From assembly GCF_020882245.1 (NCBI RefSeq), contig NC_083597.1, positions 83,306,152-83,370,151 on the forward strand: 64,000 nucleotides of DNA. Direction: 5' to 3'. Of this stretch, positions 26,101 through 38,150 are shown one piece after another. The DNA comes from Rhopalosiphum padi (taxonomy: Eukaryota; Arthropoda; Insecta; Hemiptera; Aphididae). The translations under genes and the position numbers were made by a program. The notes below the pieces were generated by a model. It had not been told where the DNA came from, searched no databases, and saw nothing but the letters and a program-made list of their open reading frames with translations. Each line of letters starts with the position of its first letter. Position 1 is the first letter of the stretch.

Positions 26101-26477
26101 AACTATCAAGCCGGGTTTTCTTTGGCCAAAAGGTGTAGCATTTATCGTATTTAAATTGGTCGTGGTAATCGCAATAACTTCAGTGAGGGTTGCACGAGGG
26201 TAGGAAAATGTGCATACCCGAACATTAAAGTATGTTATTGATTAATATGAAATATTAGAAGGAATATTATAAGGGTTACATAAATATGAATTTTTTTTTT
26301 TTGAAGTGTGACACCGCCCTTCTCTCAATCCGACCACTAATTCACCAACTATCTTCAATCACTCACTCCATCAACTCCCAGGAAACCTCTAGAGTAAGTG
26401 GTCGAGCTCGACTTATTGACCCGACCCGACACGACACATTTGCCATAAATTCGACTTAAGAGTATAATTTTTGTTCT

Positions 26478-26486
26478 ATTTACCTC
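26478..26486 (-). other. hdc: 5' splice donor of hdc exon
   Basis: On the minus strand the sequence reads GAG|GTAAAT, a close match to the MAG|GTRAGT donor consensus. It leaves AG of a split codon, so the next exon must supply one base to finish it (phase 2). Without splicing the frame ends at the TAA inside the donor, which supports real use of this site. Confidence 0.85.
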
Positions 26487-27394
26487 TCGAAAACGTCTTT
26501 CAAACAGGCCCCGCGCCTCTTGGACGACGAAGACCCGGAACCGGAACCGGCGCCGGTGCTGGTGCTGGAACCGAATGATCCCGAGTGGGCGGGCGACACG
26601 CTGCTGGCGGAATTGGTGACGGGCGAACTGGAACCGTTGGACGAACCGGACAGGCTGCCGGCGCGGAGCCGCAGCTCGGCGTAGTCGGCCATCATCATCG
26701 CGGAAGCAGTGGCCGCGGGTTGTCTAGCGGCCGGCTGCCGGCGCTTCTTCTTCTTGCCGACTGTCGGCGGTGCGGCCGACGTCCTGCCACCGTCCACCGC
26801 GTCGTCGGCGGCGCCACCGCTCCCGCCGGAAGACCGTCTGCGGAGGACGGAGCTGCCGGATGACGACTGTTGCGGCCACTCGGAGTCCTTCTTCAAGTAA
26901 CCGCGGCCGCAACGGCAGCCGCAAGCCTTGAACGCCATTTCGTAGCCCTTCTTGTTGAGGTTCACCACATTGTTGTTGTTAACGTTGACCGTCCACAGGT
27001 CCTTGATGCGCCGGCCGTTGGACTGGGGAATCGCGTTACCGTTGGCGTACGTCGCGGCCGCGTTCTTCATGTATACCAACACCAGCCGTTCCCAAGCGTC
27101 GAAGCACTCGCGGTGCATGTACCGGCCGGCCGGACATCCGCCGTCGCTGCACACCACGCGGGCGTAGAGTTCGGCGGCGCGCGGATCATCCGGCCTGATG
27201 GGCGCGGACCGCATAACGCAGTCGCCGGTGGGCACGCAACACTCTTCGTAGTGCTGTTGCTGGACGAGTTGATAGGGTTGCTGCTGCTGCTGCTGATGGA
27301 ACAACTGTTCCATGGCCGTTGTGGTGGACGGGCCGAACAAGTCGGCGAAATGTCCCATACCGTTGAAACCCATTGCGTTCCGGCGAGGAGCCAT
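26484..27394 (-). CDS. hdc: Headcase protein (Hdc/HECA), 5' coding exon, partial
   Basis: This is the N-terminal coding exon of headcase: 303 complete codons plus two bases of the next. Seen: MAPRRN start, a glutamine-rich stretch at about residues 34-47, then a cysteine/histidine-rich domain with Cys 52, 53, 59, 82, 87 and 97, the motif RYMHRECFDAWE (91-102), and KGYEMAFKACGCRCGRG (149-165, Cys 158/160/162). These match the HECA N-terminal domain. A low-complexity Ser/Gly/Ala/Lys-rich tail follows, with a basic KKKKRR patch near 214-219. The ATG at 27394 is well fixed because an in-frame TGA lies directly upstream (27397-27395). The exon closes at a good donor, GAG|GTAAAT, with GT at 26483-26482 (phase 2); reading on hits TAA at once. 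Family knowledge: Hdc is a cytoplasmic regulator that, in Drosophila, acts in imaginal cells, tracheal branching and nutrient-dependent growth with Unkempt. The C-terminal Headcase domain must lie in exons outside this window. Confidence 0.93.
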
Positions 27395-27857
27395 TCAACG
27401 ACGAGCGACGCTTGTCGACGACCACGACGACGACGATCGCATGCCGCGCTCGGCGCGAGACGGCGGACGTCGGTGTCTCGTCCGTGAAGTTGCGGCTTTC
27501 GACTGCTGTGCGGTGTGCTTTTTTTTTTTTTTTATTTCAATTTATAGTCTTTATTATACGTATCGGCCCGGCGTGAGGTAAACACTCGGCAAACCGGCAC
27601 GACGTGGAAGGATAACAATAATATTATTATATGTCTTACTGGTTTTTAATATTTTTCTCTCTTCGAATTATGATGTCGACAAACATACGCTATACGACGA
27701 AGACGATGATACGGAAACGATCGTCATGCTCTCCGATACGAAACCCGCGAAATTGTCTGCAGACGAAACGACCAAAATAATAAAACGATAATCATAAACC
27801 GAAAATCGTGGTAAACAAAAAATAATATTATTATTATTAATAACGATTTGTACTTCG

Positions 27858-27952
27858 TCACAGGTGTGCGAGGAGTGCGTGTGTGTTTGTATCTGTGTTT
27901 GAGTTTGTGTGTATGTGTTTGTGTGTGTATTTGTGTGTGTTTTTGTGTGTCG
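27858..27952. repeat. Imperfect GT/CA-rich tract
   Basis: GT dinucleotides dominate, broken by TTTG, TATG and GAG interruptions. On the minus strand, where hdc is transcribed, it is a CA-rich tract in the presumed leader or promoter. It creates artificial His/Thr-rich open frames. Confidence 0.85.
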
Positions 27953-28342
27953 CGGCGCGTGCGGTACGGACGACGTACGGCCACTTTCTGTTTCGTTGAC
28001 CGACTGCGCGGAGATACCCGAACGCGAAACACCCGCGCGACAACAGCGGCGGCGGCGGTGACGATACACGTACGCGGGCCCGCGCGCGCGCGCTCTCTCA
28101 CAGATCCCGATTGTGCCCGCCCGGTTTACCGTCGTGTGCGTGTCGACGTGCGTTTGTGTGCGTGCGCGCGCCACCCAAAACCGTGTACCGGCTTGTGCGT
28201 GTGTGTGCGTGTGACGGTCACAGTCAAGGGCAGCGGTGGTGCGGCGGCGACGGCGGCGTCTGTGGCGCCCACTGGTGCGGAGATACGAAATCACTCGGCT
28301 CCGCCGCGGGCCGCCGTCGCGGGGTAGTATCGCGGCGTGCGC

Positions 28343-28352
28343 GTCACGTGAC
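28343..28352. promoter_or_regulatory. Perfect palindromic E-box, CLEAR-like (GTCACGTGAC)
   Basis: The ten bases form an exact palindrome around CACGTG, the site type bound by bHLH-zip factors (USF, Max/Myc, Mitf/TFEB). It sits about 950 bases upstream of the hdc start codon in the CpG-rich block. The match is seen; use by a given factor is inference. Confidence 0.45.
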
Positions 28353-28559
28353 CGGCGAATGCGTTTTTCGGGGGGCGGCGATAGTGCGCAGTGAGAATTG
28401 GGCGACGCCGTCGGGGGGGTCGCGAGGGCGGCGTCCCCGTGAAATTTTCGGCAATTTTTCGGACACCGAGTTGGCCCCACCCGCCCACTAGCGTCACACC
28501 GATCACACGTATAGCCGGCGCTGTAGTAGTACCGTTGCGGCGAACGCGTCCCCGCTGAT

Positions 28560-31500
28560 TTATTAGCTATTTATTATTATTGTTATTATTGTTAATATTA
28601 TTAGGGCGGCACTGATTTTAAACACCCGGCAATAATATATGAATACTACATTTTCGTCGAAACGATTGAAATATAAATTTAATATTTCATTGAAAAATTA
28701 AATACCGTTAAAAAAGCAGATTACTTCCGTTAAGGTTAGATTTAATAAGTTCGTGCCTATACTCAATTTATAATGTCCATCTAAATATAGAAAATATTAT
28801 GTCCACGAATATTATTTCACGACTCGTGAAAAAATAAATAATAATAAAAATGTTACATATAGTTATTTTTGTCATGTTTATCGGTTAATATTTATAATAT
28901 TGAATTAATTGCATTTAAAATATTATATTTATTTAGAGATATTCACGGGTGACCTTTAAAACTTTAAAAGGTTTGTTATAATATTATAAAGTAATATTTG
29001 AATAATTTGAAATGAAAATATCTACAAAAAAAAAGCATTTAGTAACTACCTAGTGTACATAGATATATATAGGTATACATTAAAATATAATAAACCAAAG
29101 CCTTTGATTTAATATTAAAAAGTATCTTAAAAATTAAACAATTTGTTATATAAAAAGTATTTGCACATAGATATTGGTCGTATAAAATGGTTAAAACTTA
29201 TGAGATTTTGTTGACTTCTTAAAGCTAATAAAATTGACAATTATTACTTCATATTAATATCTGAAAATGAAATACAAGCTTTACTATATAATATATAGTT
29301 GCACAATATTTAATTTTAACTAAGTACTTCTAAAAGCTTCAACAATCTAGAATGTAAAAGAAAAATACATCAATGTGGTTCACAATCTACTCTATAATAA
29401 AGATAATATTACTCTCAGCCCTCAGGTTAATTTAATTGAATTATTATTATTATTATTATTATTAACGTACTTACCGGCTTCGTTTATTCTTTTTCTAATG
29501 ATCCGCCGATTACTCACCAACGGTAGGTAATACCTCCCAAACTTTAAATTTTTTTTTTTGATTCGAGTGTTCCGCGTCGAAAATAAATTTCGCAGAGTCG
29601 TGCACGTCCATCGATCGAATTTCTCGAATATTCCATGAGCTAATATTATGGTAAAATGAATATAATATGTTACAAACCTGCGTCGACCAAGTACTTATTA
29701 AAATGTGAGTTTTAAAGATAAAAATTCAGTTTTAAATTTCATCGCCTATATTAAATTGTATTATGATTACATAAGCAGAAACACCGTTTTTTTTTTGTTC
29801 AAAACAATTTTAATAATATAATAATAATAATAATAAAAAATACTGATTAACCGATTCATGTGTATATAATATATACAAAACTGTAACAAGAGATTATTTA
29901 CGTTTATTTAGCTCTAAGAAAACAAATTATATAATAAAATATATAAAAAAGATAAACTTTTGATAAACATTTCAGAACTAAAGCAATTTTAATGCCGTTT
30001 AAAATAATACTATAAATGTGTACTTCGTGCAATGAGCTATATATAATATTATTATGTTTACTCACAGCTCATAAGGAATCACAATAAAATGTAAGAGCAT
30101 TCTAAACACGTTACCACCAAGTGCCCTAATAAGAAAAAACATAAGTTATTGAGTTTATTTATAGATTTTTTCGCAAGTTATTATTTACTTTCGATAATTG
30201 GGAACGGAAAATCCAATTTTAACTTGTATATAAATTATCTACGGTGCTCTACATTTGACAAGTCAATACAAGTGTACAAACTAAAACTAAATTGTCATAT
30301 AAATAATTAATATTTAACTTATAATATGAAAAAAATTACACATGTTTAATAATTGAATTAAAACACAATTGTATAAGAATAATCCATAAATAGCTAATAG
30401 AAAAAAATATCAAATAGAATAATTTAAAATAATAACATAATGATCGACAACATTAATTGATTATTCATATTATTTGAATTGCTGATGACAGCTTTACGCG
30501 ATATATTTTATGAATACAAAATATAATATTTATATAATAATAATATGCAATGTGAATAAATGTATAATACTATAATGTACATCGTGTATGTAAATTCGTG
30601 TTATGGGTTTGGGCTTTTTCACATAGATGTGTTATATTGACTTATAATAATAATTTGTATTTAGATGTTATTAAAATAGTTTTTTTTTATACATACAACA
30701 GTTGATCTATAAAAATACAAGCACGTTCGCCATCCCTAACATTCCAGCCATAGTTGCCGTGTTTTGTGTGAATTCATTTTTCGATTCAATTTTTCAACTA
30801 TAATAAGTTATTTAAAAAGGAATCATTATTCATTAATCAAATATAAATACTATGTGAAAACCATATTGACACCCACGCGATACGAAATATACGTTGGATT
30901 GTTTTTACACACGACGGACAAATAATTGTCTACTAAATAATTACAAAATTTTATTGTTGCTAAATTTGAAAACGAAACATTTATATTTATAAGTATAAAT
31001 AGTATAATAACTCTAATTTATGGGGTTAGTCTTTTTTAGACTTAACTACCACAAAATAACTAAAATTAGTAATATGGTTATTTTTTGTTTAAATATTTAA
31101 TTTCATAAATTTTTAACTACAAATACCTGTAAAAGTTGTGCTAATAAATGTTTAATATTTTTAACTATTTTTTTAGATCAACTGAGTAATGACGAAAAAC
31201 TTTTAATTATATTTTCAACCTTATTGACTGTGAAACAAAAATGTTATTAACATATAATTCAAAATAAACTATAATATATTAATACATCGAAAATGTAATA
31301 TTATATTTATGCATAAAACCCTAATAAAAATATTTTATACAATTTTCCAGTTGTTAATTTCAAAAAATAGAAAAACAAATTATTTTATCTTAACTTTCAG
31401 TATGTTTCTTAGATCAAGTAATAAATACTTTTCAATATAATAGGGGAAATAAAAAAATAAGAATTTTTGATGAAATCAGATTTGTTATTTTGTTATAATT

Positions 31501-32740
31501 TATAAATTAATCAATTTCAAGATTTTTAGTGCGTTAAAAAAATATAAATTATTTGAAGACTTGAAACTTGTCACTATTACATAATATATAATTAATATAT
31601 TAATAATATGTATAAATAATGTATAATTATTTACTATACAAAATTAAATGTTCAAAACATTTTTGATTCATATATTTAAGATAAATTAATCATTGAACCT
31701 ATTCACACCGTTTTACAATTTGTCGGCATTGACTTATGACTTATGAGAGTTAATGAGAGCTATAGCAATATTCTACGAAATGTATCTTTATAAAATATAA
31801 GCGAATACGATTTGGTTTTGAAAAAATATGTTCAATAAACATGTACTTAATAAAAATGTAAAGGACAAATAAATAATAATATAGAAATATAACACAATAT
31901 TCTTAATAATATAGAAAACTACAGTGACGATGACTTTCATGGTTTTTTTTTTAACTGTAGTATTTATAATAGACAAAAAAAATAAAATTTTTATTAAAAC
32001 ACGATGGGTATTAATAATTATAACATGAAAAATCTTATCGGTATAACTTTACTAATATAGCATTACCATATAATGATATAATATTATTATTATCATTATT
32101 AATATTAATAATTAATTTAATGTCACAATGATTATAATTGTTTGTAATCAGTAATGACTAGTGTAGTTTTTTTTTATCTTTAATAATACGATAAAATACT
32201 TATTTATTCGATTTCCTATTTTATAGCAATGACAACATATCGTTAAATCAATAGCTAAAAGGTGTCTGAAATCATGGGACACAAATAAACTATAAGAATA
32301 ATCAACCTGGAAATTTATTACAGACACCATGCATACTAATATACTATAAAAAAAGCCATGCCGTAACGGAGAACTATGGAACTAGTTGAAGCATCAATAT
32401 TGTTTAATATTGCATTATCTTGTGAAATGTATCAATATACCAAACGACCAATCTACATGTTAATACTGACTACAATGGTTTTTATACATGCAATAAAAAA
32501 CATTAATAATTATAGTATTTTACAATAAATATATTTCGTTTTTAATACATACATTTATAAATTGTTTTTAATACATTTTCATTTTCGCTATAGTGTATTC
32601 GTGTAGATCAGCTACCAAAAACGCAATTGAACCAAAGTTAATGGTAATAAACTAATAACATTATATTTATTAATTTTTATCTATTCTATGATTTAATATT
32701 ATATTGTTCTGAGATATTTATTATTGATTGATAAAAAGTG
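28560..32740. other. AT-rich intergenic stretch upstream of hdc
   Basis: No supported genes. It is very AT-rich, with ATT tracts (28565-28605, 29438-29465), AAT runs (29817-29836) and poly-T runs. Short open frames have AT-driven composition. Confidence 0.55.
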
Positions 32741-32749
32741 ATAGTGGTT

Positions 32750-33720
32750 ATATTAAATTTTAATTCGAATAATTATTGAATAAGAAAACCGATTTTGAAT
32801 GAGGACTATATATTTCATTCTATAATCTATATCTCATATATTTTATAAATTAATGAAGTATGATATATTTATATCGTTATTCGCTATTAAAGTATTTTTT
32901 TTTAGTAATAGCATAATTTATAAATACTATTTATAATCAATGGTACAAGTAATACGGTAACTTGAATTAATTTTTGACTAAAATTATTTATTTATTAATG
33001 GGTATTTTTATTGCTATAATAATTTTAGTATATATTTATATCATAGTATTGTATTGACTATTGATTAGTGATTACTATATGAATACAGATGGTATAAAAT
33101 ATAAATAGGTAATAACATAAAATTATCTAAATGTCTTGGAATTATATGAATATTAAAAATGTTATTAATTTTTAACTATAAAATAATTTGCAAATTTTTG
33201 CGATTTTTACGAATTTTTGTCTTAATATTAACTTCAAATGCTTATAAAAAAGTTGTACCTGTGTATCTTTAATATTTTTAAATAACTATTATAACACTTT
33301 ATAGGGAAAATTATTAAATTATTAAATTTCAAAGTTTCTGAAGTAAACATTTTTATTTATATTTATAGAAAAACAATCAAAAGAAATTAAAAATTCCAAT
33401 TAAAAAAAAAAATAGTCAACATATTTTCAATAAAATTCAAAATAAATCCTATCATGTATATAAAATATGATATAAATATTTAGTAAAGATTTAAAGTATC
33501 TATGGATCTTCGTTTTTGAGTAATACCAAAATTATTTTGAAAAATACTGAGTTTTTAATTTCGACCTCACAAAAGTACAAACTAGATTCAATTTACTATT
33601 TGAAAATACCCTCAAAGTTGAAAATTGAAGCATTTTTTGAACTACTTGTCGTATTTACACACACAAAAAGAAACGCATTGTAAAATCAATACGTCGCTCC
33701 GCTCAGAGTATAAAACTTAA
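32750..33720 (+). repeat. AT-rich interspersed repeat, further copy
   Basis: It opens with TTAAATTTTAATTCGAATAA and ACCGATTTTGAATGAGG (32755-32803) and closes with AATACGTCGCTCCGCTCAGAG (33690-33711). In between are AATAATTTGCAAATTTTTGC and CTTCAAATGCTTATAAAAAA, shared with the 20-24 kb copies. It is about 1 kb and probably near full length. Confidence 0.65.
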
Positions 33721-33724
33721 AAGG

Positions 33725-36700
33725 TAAGTTGCATCTCCTTTATACTATAAATATACATCAATTTTCAATTTTCATTAGATAATCATAAAATGTATGTTTA
33801 TCTTTTTGTTGAAGTCCCATATTCCTTTCCCCCTTATGTCATATAACTGTTCTGATGGATCTGTGTTTATCGACATTCCATAATATTGCACTATTGCAAT
33901 AGTCTAGTCCATTAGTGTTTAATATGATTAGAAATTATACATTTACACATTAATACACTTTGACGACAAAATAAAATAATCGATCGGATCAAAATGTGTC
34001 TAACGCTGTAACCAAAATACCATATACGAAATAATAATAATACTAGAATACTAGTAATCTACTTATCAAACGTTTGAATAATAATATACGATAGTGTATA
34101 TTGTTAATAAATTGTATGTTAAGTAATAACTTTAAAGCATAAAATGTACAGAATTAAATTTGTACAAAGTTTGTGTGATTTAGTTTTGACATTCTGTTAG
34201 AAATATCGAATAAAAATCCGATAAACTATGACAATTGACGTGAAACAATATTTATAATGATTGACAGAATAGTTGAAATATTAGAATCATGATAAAAATA
34301 ACCCCATCAAAAATCCAAGCCCAACCCCACTGTCCAAAAAGATCTAAAACGTAGGTAACAATTTATTAATGTTCTGCAGATCATAAAATGTACAACTGAT
34401 ATAATTTTATGTGACTATGTTAGCTTACCGTTACTCGATGCATTTTTAAGAATCAATTATTATTGCTATTATTATCAATGGCTGAGAAGAGGGTTTAAAC
34501 CATTTGGAATCGTTCCAATTGTCATACTCAAACTAGCCGAGACTGCCGGCAGGATTCCAATTATTCAGTTGCACGCTATTTATTAAGGATGCAGTTATGT
34601 AATCATACGGTAATAACCATTAACCACAAACAGATTTCGTGTACAAGGAAATAATGACGTATAAAAACTGAAAACGTTCGTTTTTTTAACTATTATCGCT
34701 CTATAAATGGACGTAAATCGAATAATATTTGACTGAGCATTTGAGCACTTACAGTAGTATTAATATCTAATAATCTAATATTATATTCATATCGCGGTAA
34801 GCCTTGGAAAAACATAACAAATCATCTTATAAACCGTATAATGGTATAATATTATGATATAGCATTATAGCATTTACAGCGTCGGGTTCGTGGAAAAACC
34901 TCGTAAATCGAAAAATTGAAATTTTTTTTTTGTTTTAAATGGATACACTGTACATATTTTGATATCGTAATAATTAATTTATGACAGTTATTATTTTTTC
35001 ATATTATGATAACATACAAAATAAAAGACCCGTATCCCAATCGACCCAATCTACAATAGTAAAATCACATAAGTCGGACTTACGAGGTTTTGCTTTTGCC
35101 AGCTTTACCAAAATACAGAATAATAAATTCTTCTTCTGTGATTTATTTTTTAATAAAATAGTATTATGATAAAATATGAATTTAGTAGAGTGAATTAAAA
35201 TAATATTTTCTTCGAAAAAAGTCACAATAAAACCTCGTATTATGTCAACATTTCTTAAAATTAAAAACTCGTAAGTACATTTCTATAACACAAAATTAAA
35301 AATTGTCTTTTTAAATATTGAATCGAATAGACAATACAATTAAATAAAAATAAGTATACCTACGATTGTGAAATTATCAATTCTATAAATTTTGCTCAAT
35401 CTATAAGACATCGAAATTGTATTGTATGATAGACATTTCAAAAATTCAGCTCGAATTTTTATTTGTTTTAAATTGTACACGTCATGATCACGTTACAATG
35501 TATGCAAGTTGCCTACACAATTACTCCTCGTCTGACTGTCGACGATAATAATGGAAAATGTATCAGTAAAATGATAATAATATTTTGTAGATTATATATT
35601 ATTATATTTTTCAATATATTTATGTCCTATAATCAAAGTAATTCAAAAAAAGGTGTTAAAGAGATGTGTTGTAGGTACAAAGTATCTAGAAAATTGCATA
35701 TTATGTTTATCGAATTCCATTATAATACAGTGTTTAGTTTCAACAATAACGATAATACACAAAAATTGAAAGTATGATGAAACATGAGAATTTATTTTTA
35801 TTAGCATGCTTGAAAAAAAATTTAAAAACCTAATCTAATTTTCAATACTTAATATTAGGATTTTGTATACGTTAGTTGTTACCCTATTTGCAGGATGGAT
35901 AACTTCCCAGAGAGCGTGTTCGAAATGTTGCCTAAACGCTGCTCCTTAAATAATAAATGCTCGTAAATGTATAATAATAATTGGACGGCATTTCATTTCC
36001 CTCGTGATTTTTTCGTTTAAATTGTTTCCCGAAACAGATAAGTCAGCTGTCTAAGATCCGACAAGACAGTGACACTGAATTAAAACGTTTTAGATTAATC
36101 CGGCAGTTGACAAATTGTTTTTCAATTCTAAGTCGTATGCTATTAAAGTAGTAAACATTACTTTGTTTTTTTATCATCTAATAATAATTGTATTTGTGAG
36201 GAAGAAAAATATTTTTCTCCGGAAGTTTTGAGATGAGATTGAATCGATAATAAGTGATTGGAACGAGGGACAATGGTTGGAAATCTATAAAATACATAAC
36301 ACAATTATTTATGTTGTTTTCTCAACATATATGTGCATCAAGCATATGGGTCCAGCATATTTTATATTAGTATTATGTCATGAAATAATGTAATAATAGA
36401 TAACATTAAATATTTATTTACTATTGGGATTTTTCATTTAAACTAAGTCAAAGCATTTTAATGTTTCATCAATCATTTTAAATCATAGCAGATGTATTGT
36501 AGTCCATACGGGACTTCAAAGGATTAGACAAACCTGTTTAATGCACATGTATTTGCCTAATGTGAAAAAATATTCCACTAATCTTTGAGTATTGTAGGTA
36601 ATGTAAGTATATATTCAATGTTCAATACATATGCTCACTGAATACATAATGTAATATAATGAAACAACGCCTCAAGACCTACAGCCTTCCAGAATATCTA

Positions 36701-36930
36701 TTCACTCACGGACATCATACAGACGCTATAATAATATAATGTGAATGTGATCTATAATTTATTCATAAACATGCCGATTATATTTACCTATGTATATACA
36801 AATAAAATATATGTAACCTTAACCAAACTTATAAATGAGAATTATCACCGTGGGGTAATTATTAAAAAAGGGGAGAAAGTAGGTATTAGTAATCGGTTTA
36901 CAGTACAGTATAGGTATCGAGTGTATCTCG
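33725..36930. other. AT-rich non-coding stretch
   Basis: No supported genes. It contains a diverged repeat piece (34315-34370, like 19330-19372) and an 11-12 bp inverted pair, AAAACCTCGTAA near 34895-34906 and TTACGAGGTTTT at 35080-35091, possibly a small MITE. Open frames at 34981-35225 and 35484-35777 are unrecognised. Confidence 0.5.
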
Positions 36931-36939
36931 TCATTGAGT

Positions 36940-38150
36940 AGTTAAGTCATTGTAATGTATATATGTTACAATAGACCTCAATGATAAATCGTTGCAATCA
37001 AAAAACGATTCTGAACGAAGAAAGCTAATATTCCAAAATATGATATATTATGATATAAACGTATTGCTAACTAATTAATTTATTTTAATATTGATAATAT
37101 TAGCAATGGTGTAATTTGCGGTAAGTTGAATTAATTTTTGCCACTTGCATTTAAAATTTCAGTAATATTTTTTTTTCGGCAGTATTTTTTGTTAAGTGAT
37201 CTGTTTCAATAATAGAATAATAAACTTAATTTATATAATATTTGGTACACATAACGGGAAACAGAGAATGGAGAGACATCCCAGTGGAGGTAGTTCGTCA
37301 AACTGTGAGTATAAAATATAATAATATTATTAATATTAATAGTCAAAGTTTCAATTCACCACAAAAAATATTTTTAAAATACAACACAATAACTAAAATT
37401 CTTATTATTGGATGTAATTTTTGTCAGAATTTGAACTTGAAATGTTTATAAAAAAAAAAATTGGTGTTTATATACATTTTAGATTTTTAGTTTTAGTTTA
37501 AACTATTAAATTTATGAAAAACATTGTACATTACTACATTGTATTACATTTTTAAACATTTTATAGATTTCTAACTACATGATAATTTTCAAATTTATGC
37601 AATTTTGACAAAATTTGAATTTGAAATGCTACAATAAAAAATCTCGATTAGGTATTTTTTTTGATATTTTTAAATAGCTATATAATGGCAGCATATATGA
37701 GGAATTATGTAATTAATTTCTAGTTTTATGATTGAGCAAAAAATTATTATCAATATGCATAAAAAAAAATTTAAAATGTGAAATGTATTTAAATGGCTTA
37801 AAAATTGTGAAACTATTTTAGATATTATGATATACGTAAAAAATGCTAATATAAGTATTTGATAAAAATTTCAAGTACCTATCTACAGTTATTCGCTTAT
37901 GCGTTTTTCCAAATTATCGAGAAAAATACTGGGAATTTTTACTTTTAAACCTCTAAGGCTCCAAAGTAACAAGTTGATACTAAATTCACTTTTCAACAAG
38001 AAAAGATGAAATTGAAAATTGAATCATTTTTCTACTATAAAAACTAAAAAGTGTCTTCACATATAAAAAAAAAAATAAATAAATAACATTTATCATTGTA
38101 AAATTGATATAATATATTCTTCATACTTCGCTCTTATCAAAATATTAAAG
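36940..38150 (+). repeat. AT-rich interspersed repeat, further diverged copy
   Basis: It starts with CATTGTAATGTATATATG, ATGATAAATCGTTGCAATC and AACGATTCTGAACGAAG (36950-37020). It continues with the Phe/Asn-type AT-rich body, including several TTTGAACTTGAAATGTTTATAAA-like steps at about 37430, 37620 and 38040, and ends at ATACTTCGCTCTTATC (38125-38140). It is more worn than the 33-kb copy. Confidence 0.55.

Larger units (their letters stand above)
27395..28560 (-). promoter_or_regulatory. hdc: Probable hdc 5' leader and CpG-rich promoter region
   Basis: This stretch lies directly upstream of the hdc start codon and is strongly CpG-rich against an AT-rich background. It holds a T run (27519-27533), a short ATT repeat (27825-27841), a long GT/CA-rich tract (27858-27952), a GC-rich block with CG-dinucleotide runs near 28075-28092, and a perfect GTCACGTGAC palindrome at 28343-28352. 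Such CpG-dense leaders are usual at housekeeping or developmental promoters. I cannot place the transcription start or tell leader exon from promoter. Long open frames here (for example 27668-28480, minus) come from the CA repeat and GC bias and are not called as genes. Confidence 0.6.

Noticed and set aside
26955..26993. Mini-intron (GT...AG) in hdc
   Set aside because: At about 39 nt it is shorter than workable spliceosomal introns and keeps the frame open, so an in-frame insertion is the simpler reading.
26870..27487. 205-codon plus-strand open frame
   Set aside because: It is the antisense shadow of the hdc exon, where GC-rich coding sequence leaves few stops; the minus frame carries the recognised domain.
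27668..28480. 270-codon minus-strand open frame upstream of hdc
   Set aside because: It is built on the CA-rich tract (His/Thr repeats) and CpG-rich leader; no domain, and overlapping frames on both strands are also open.
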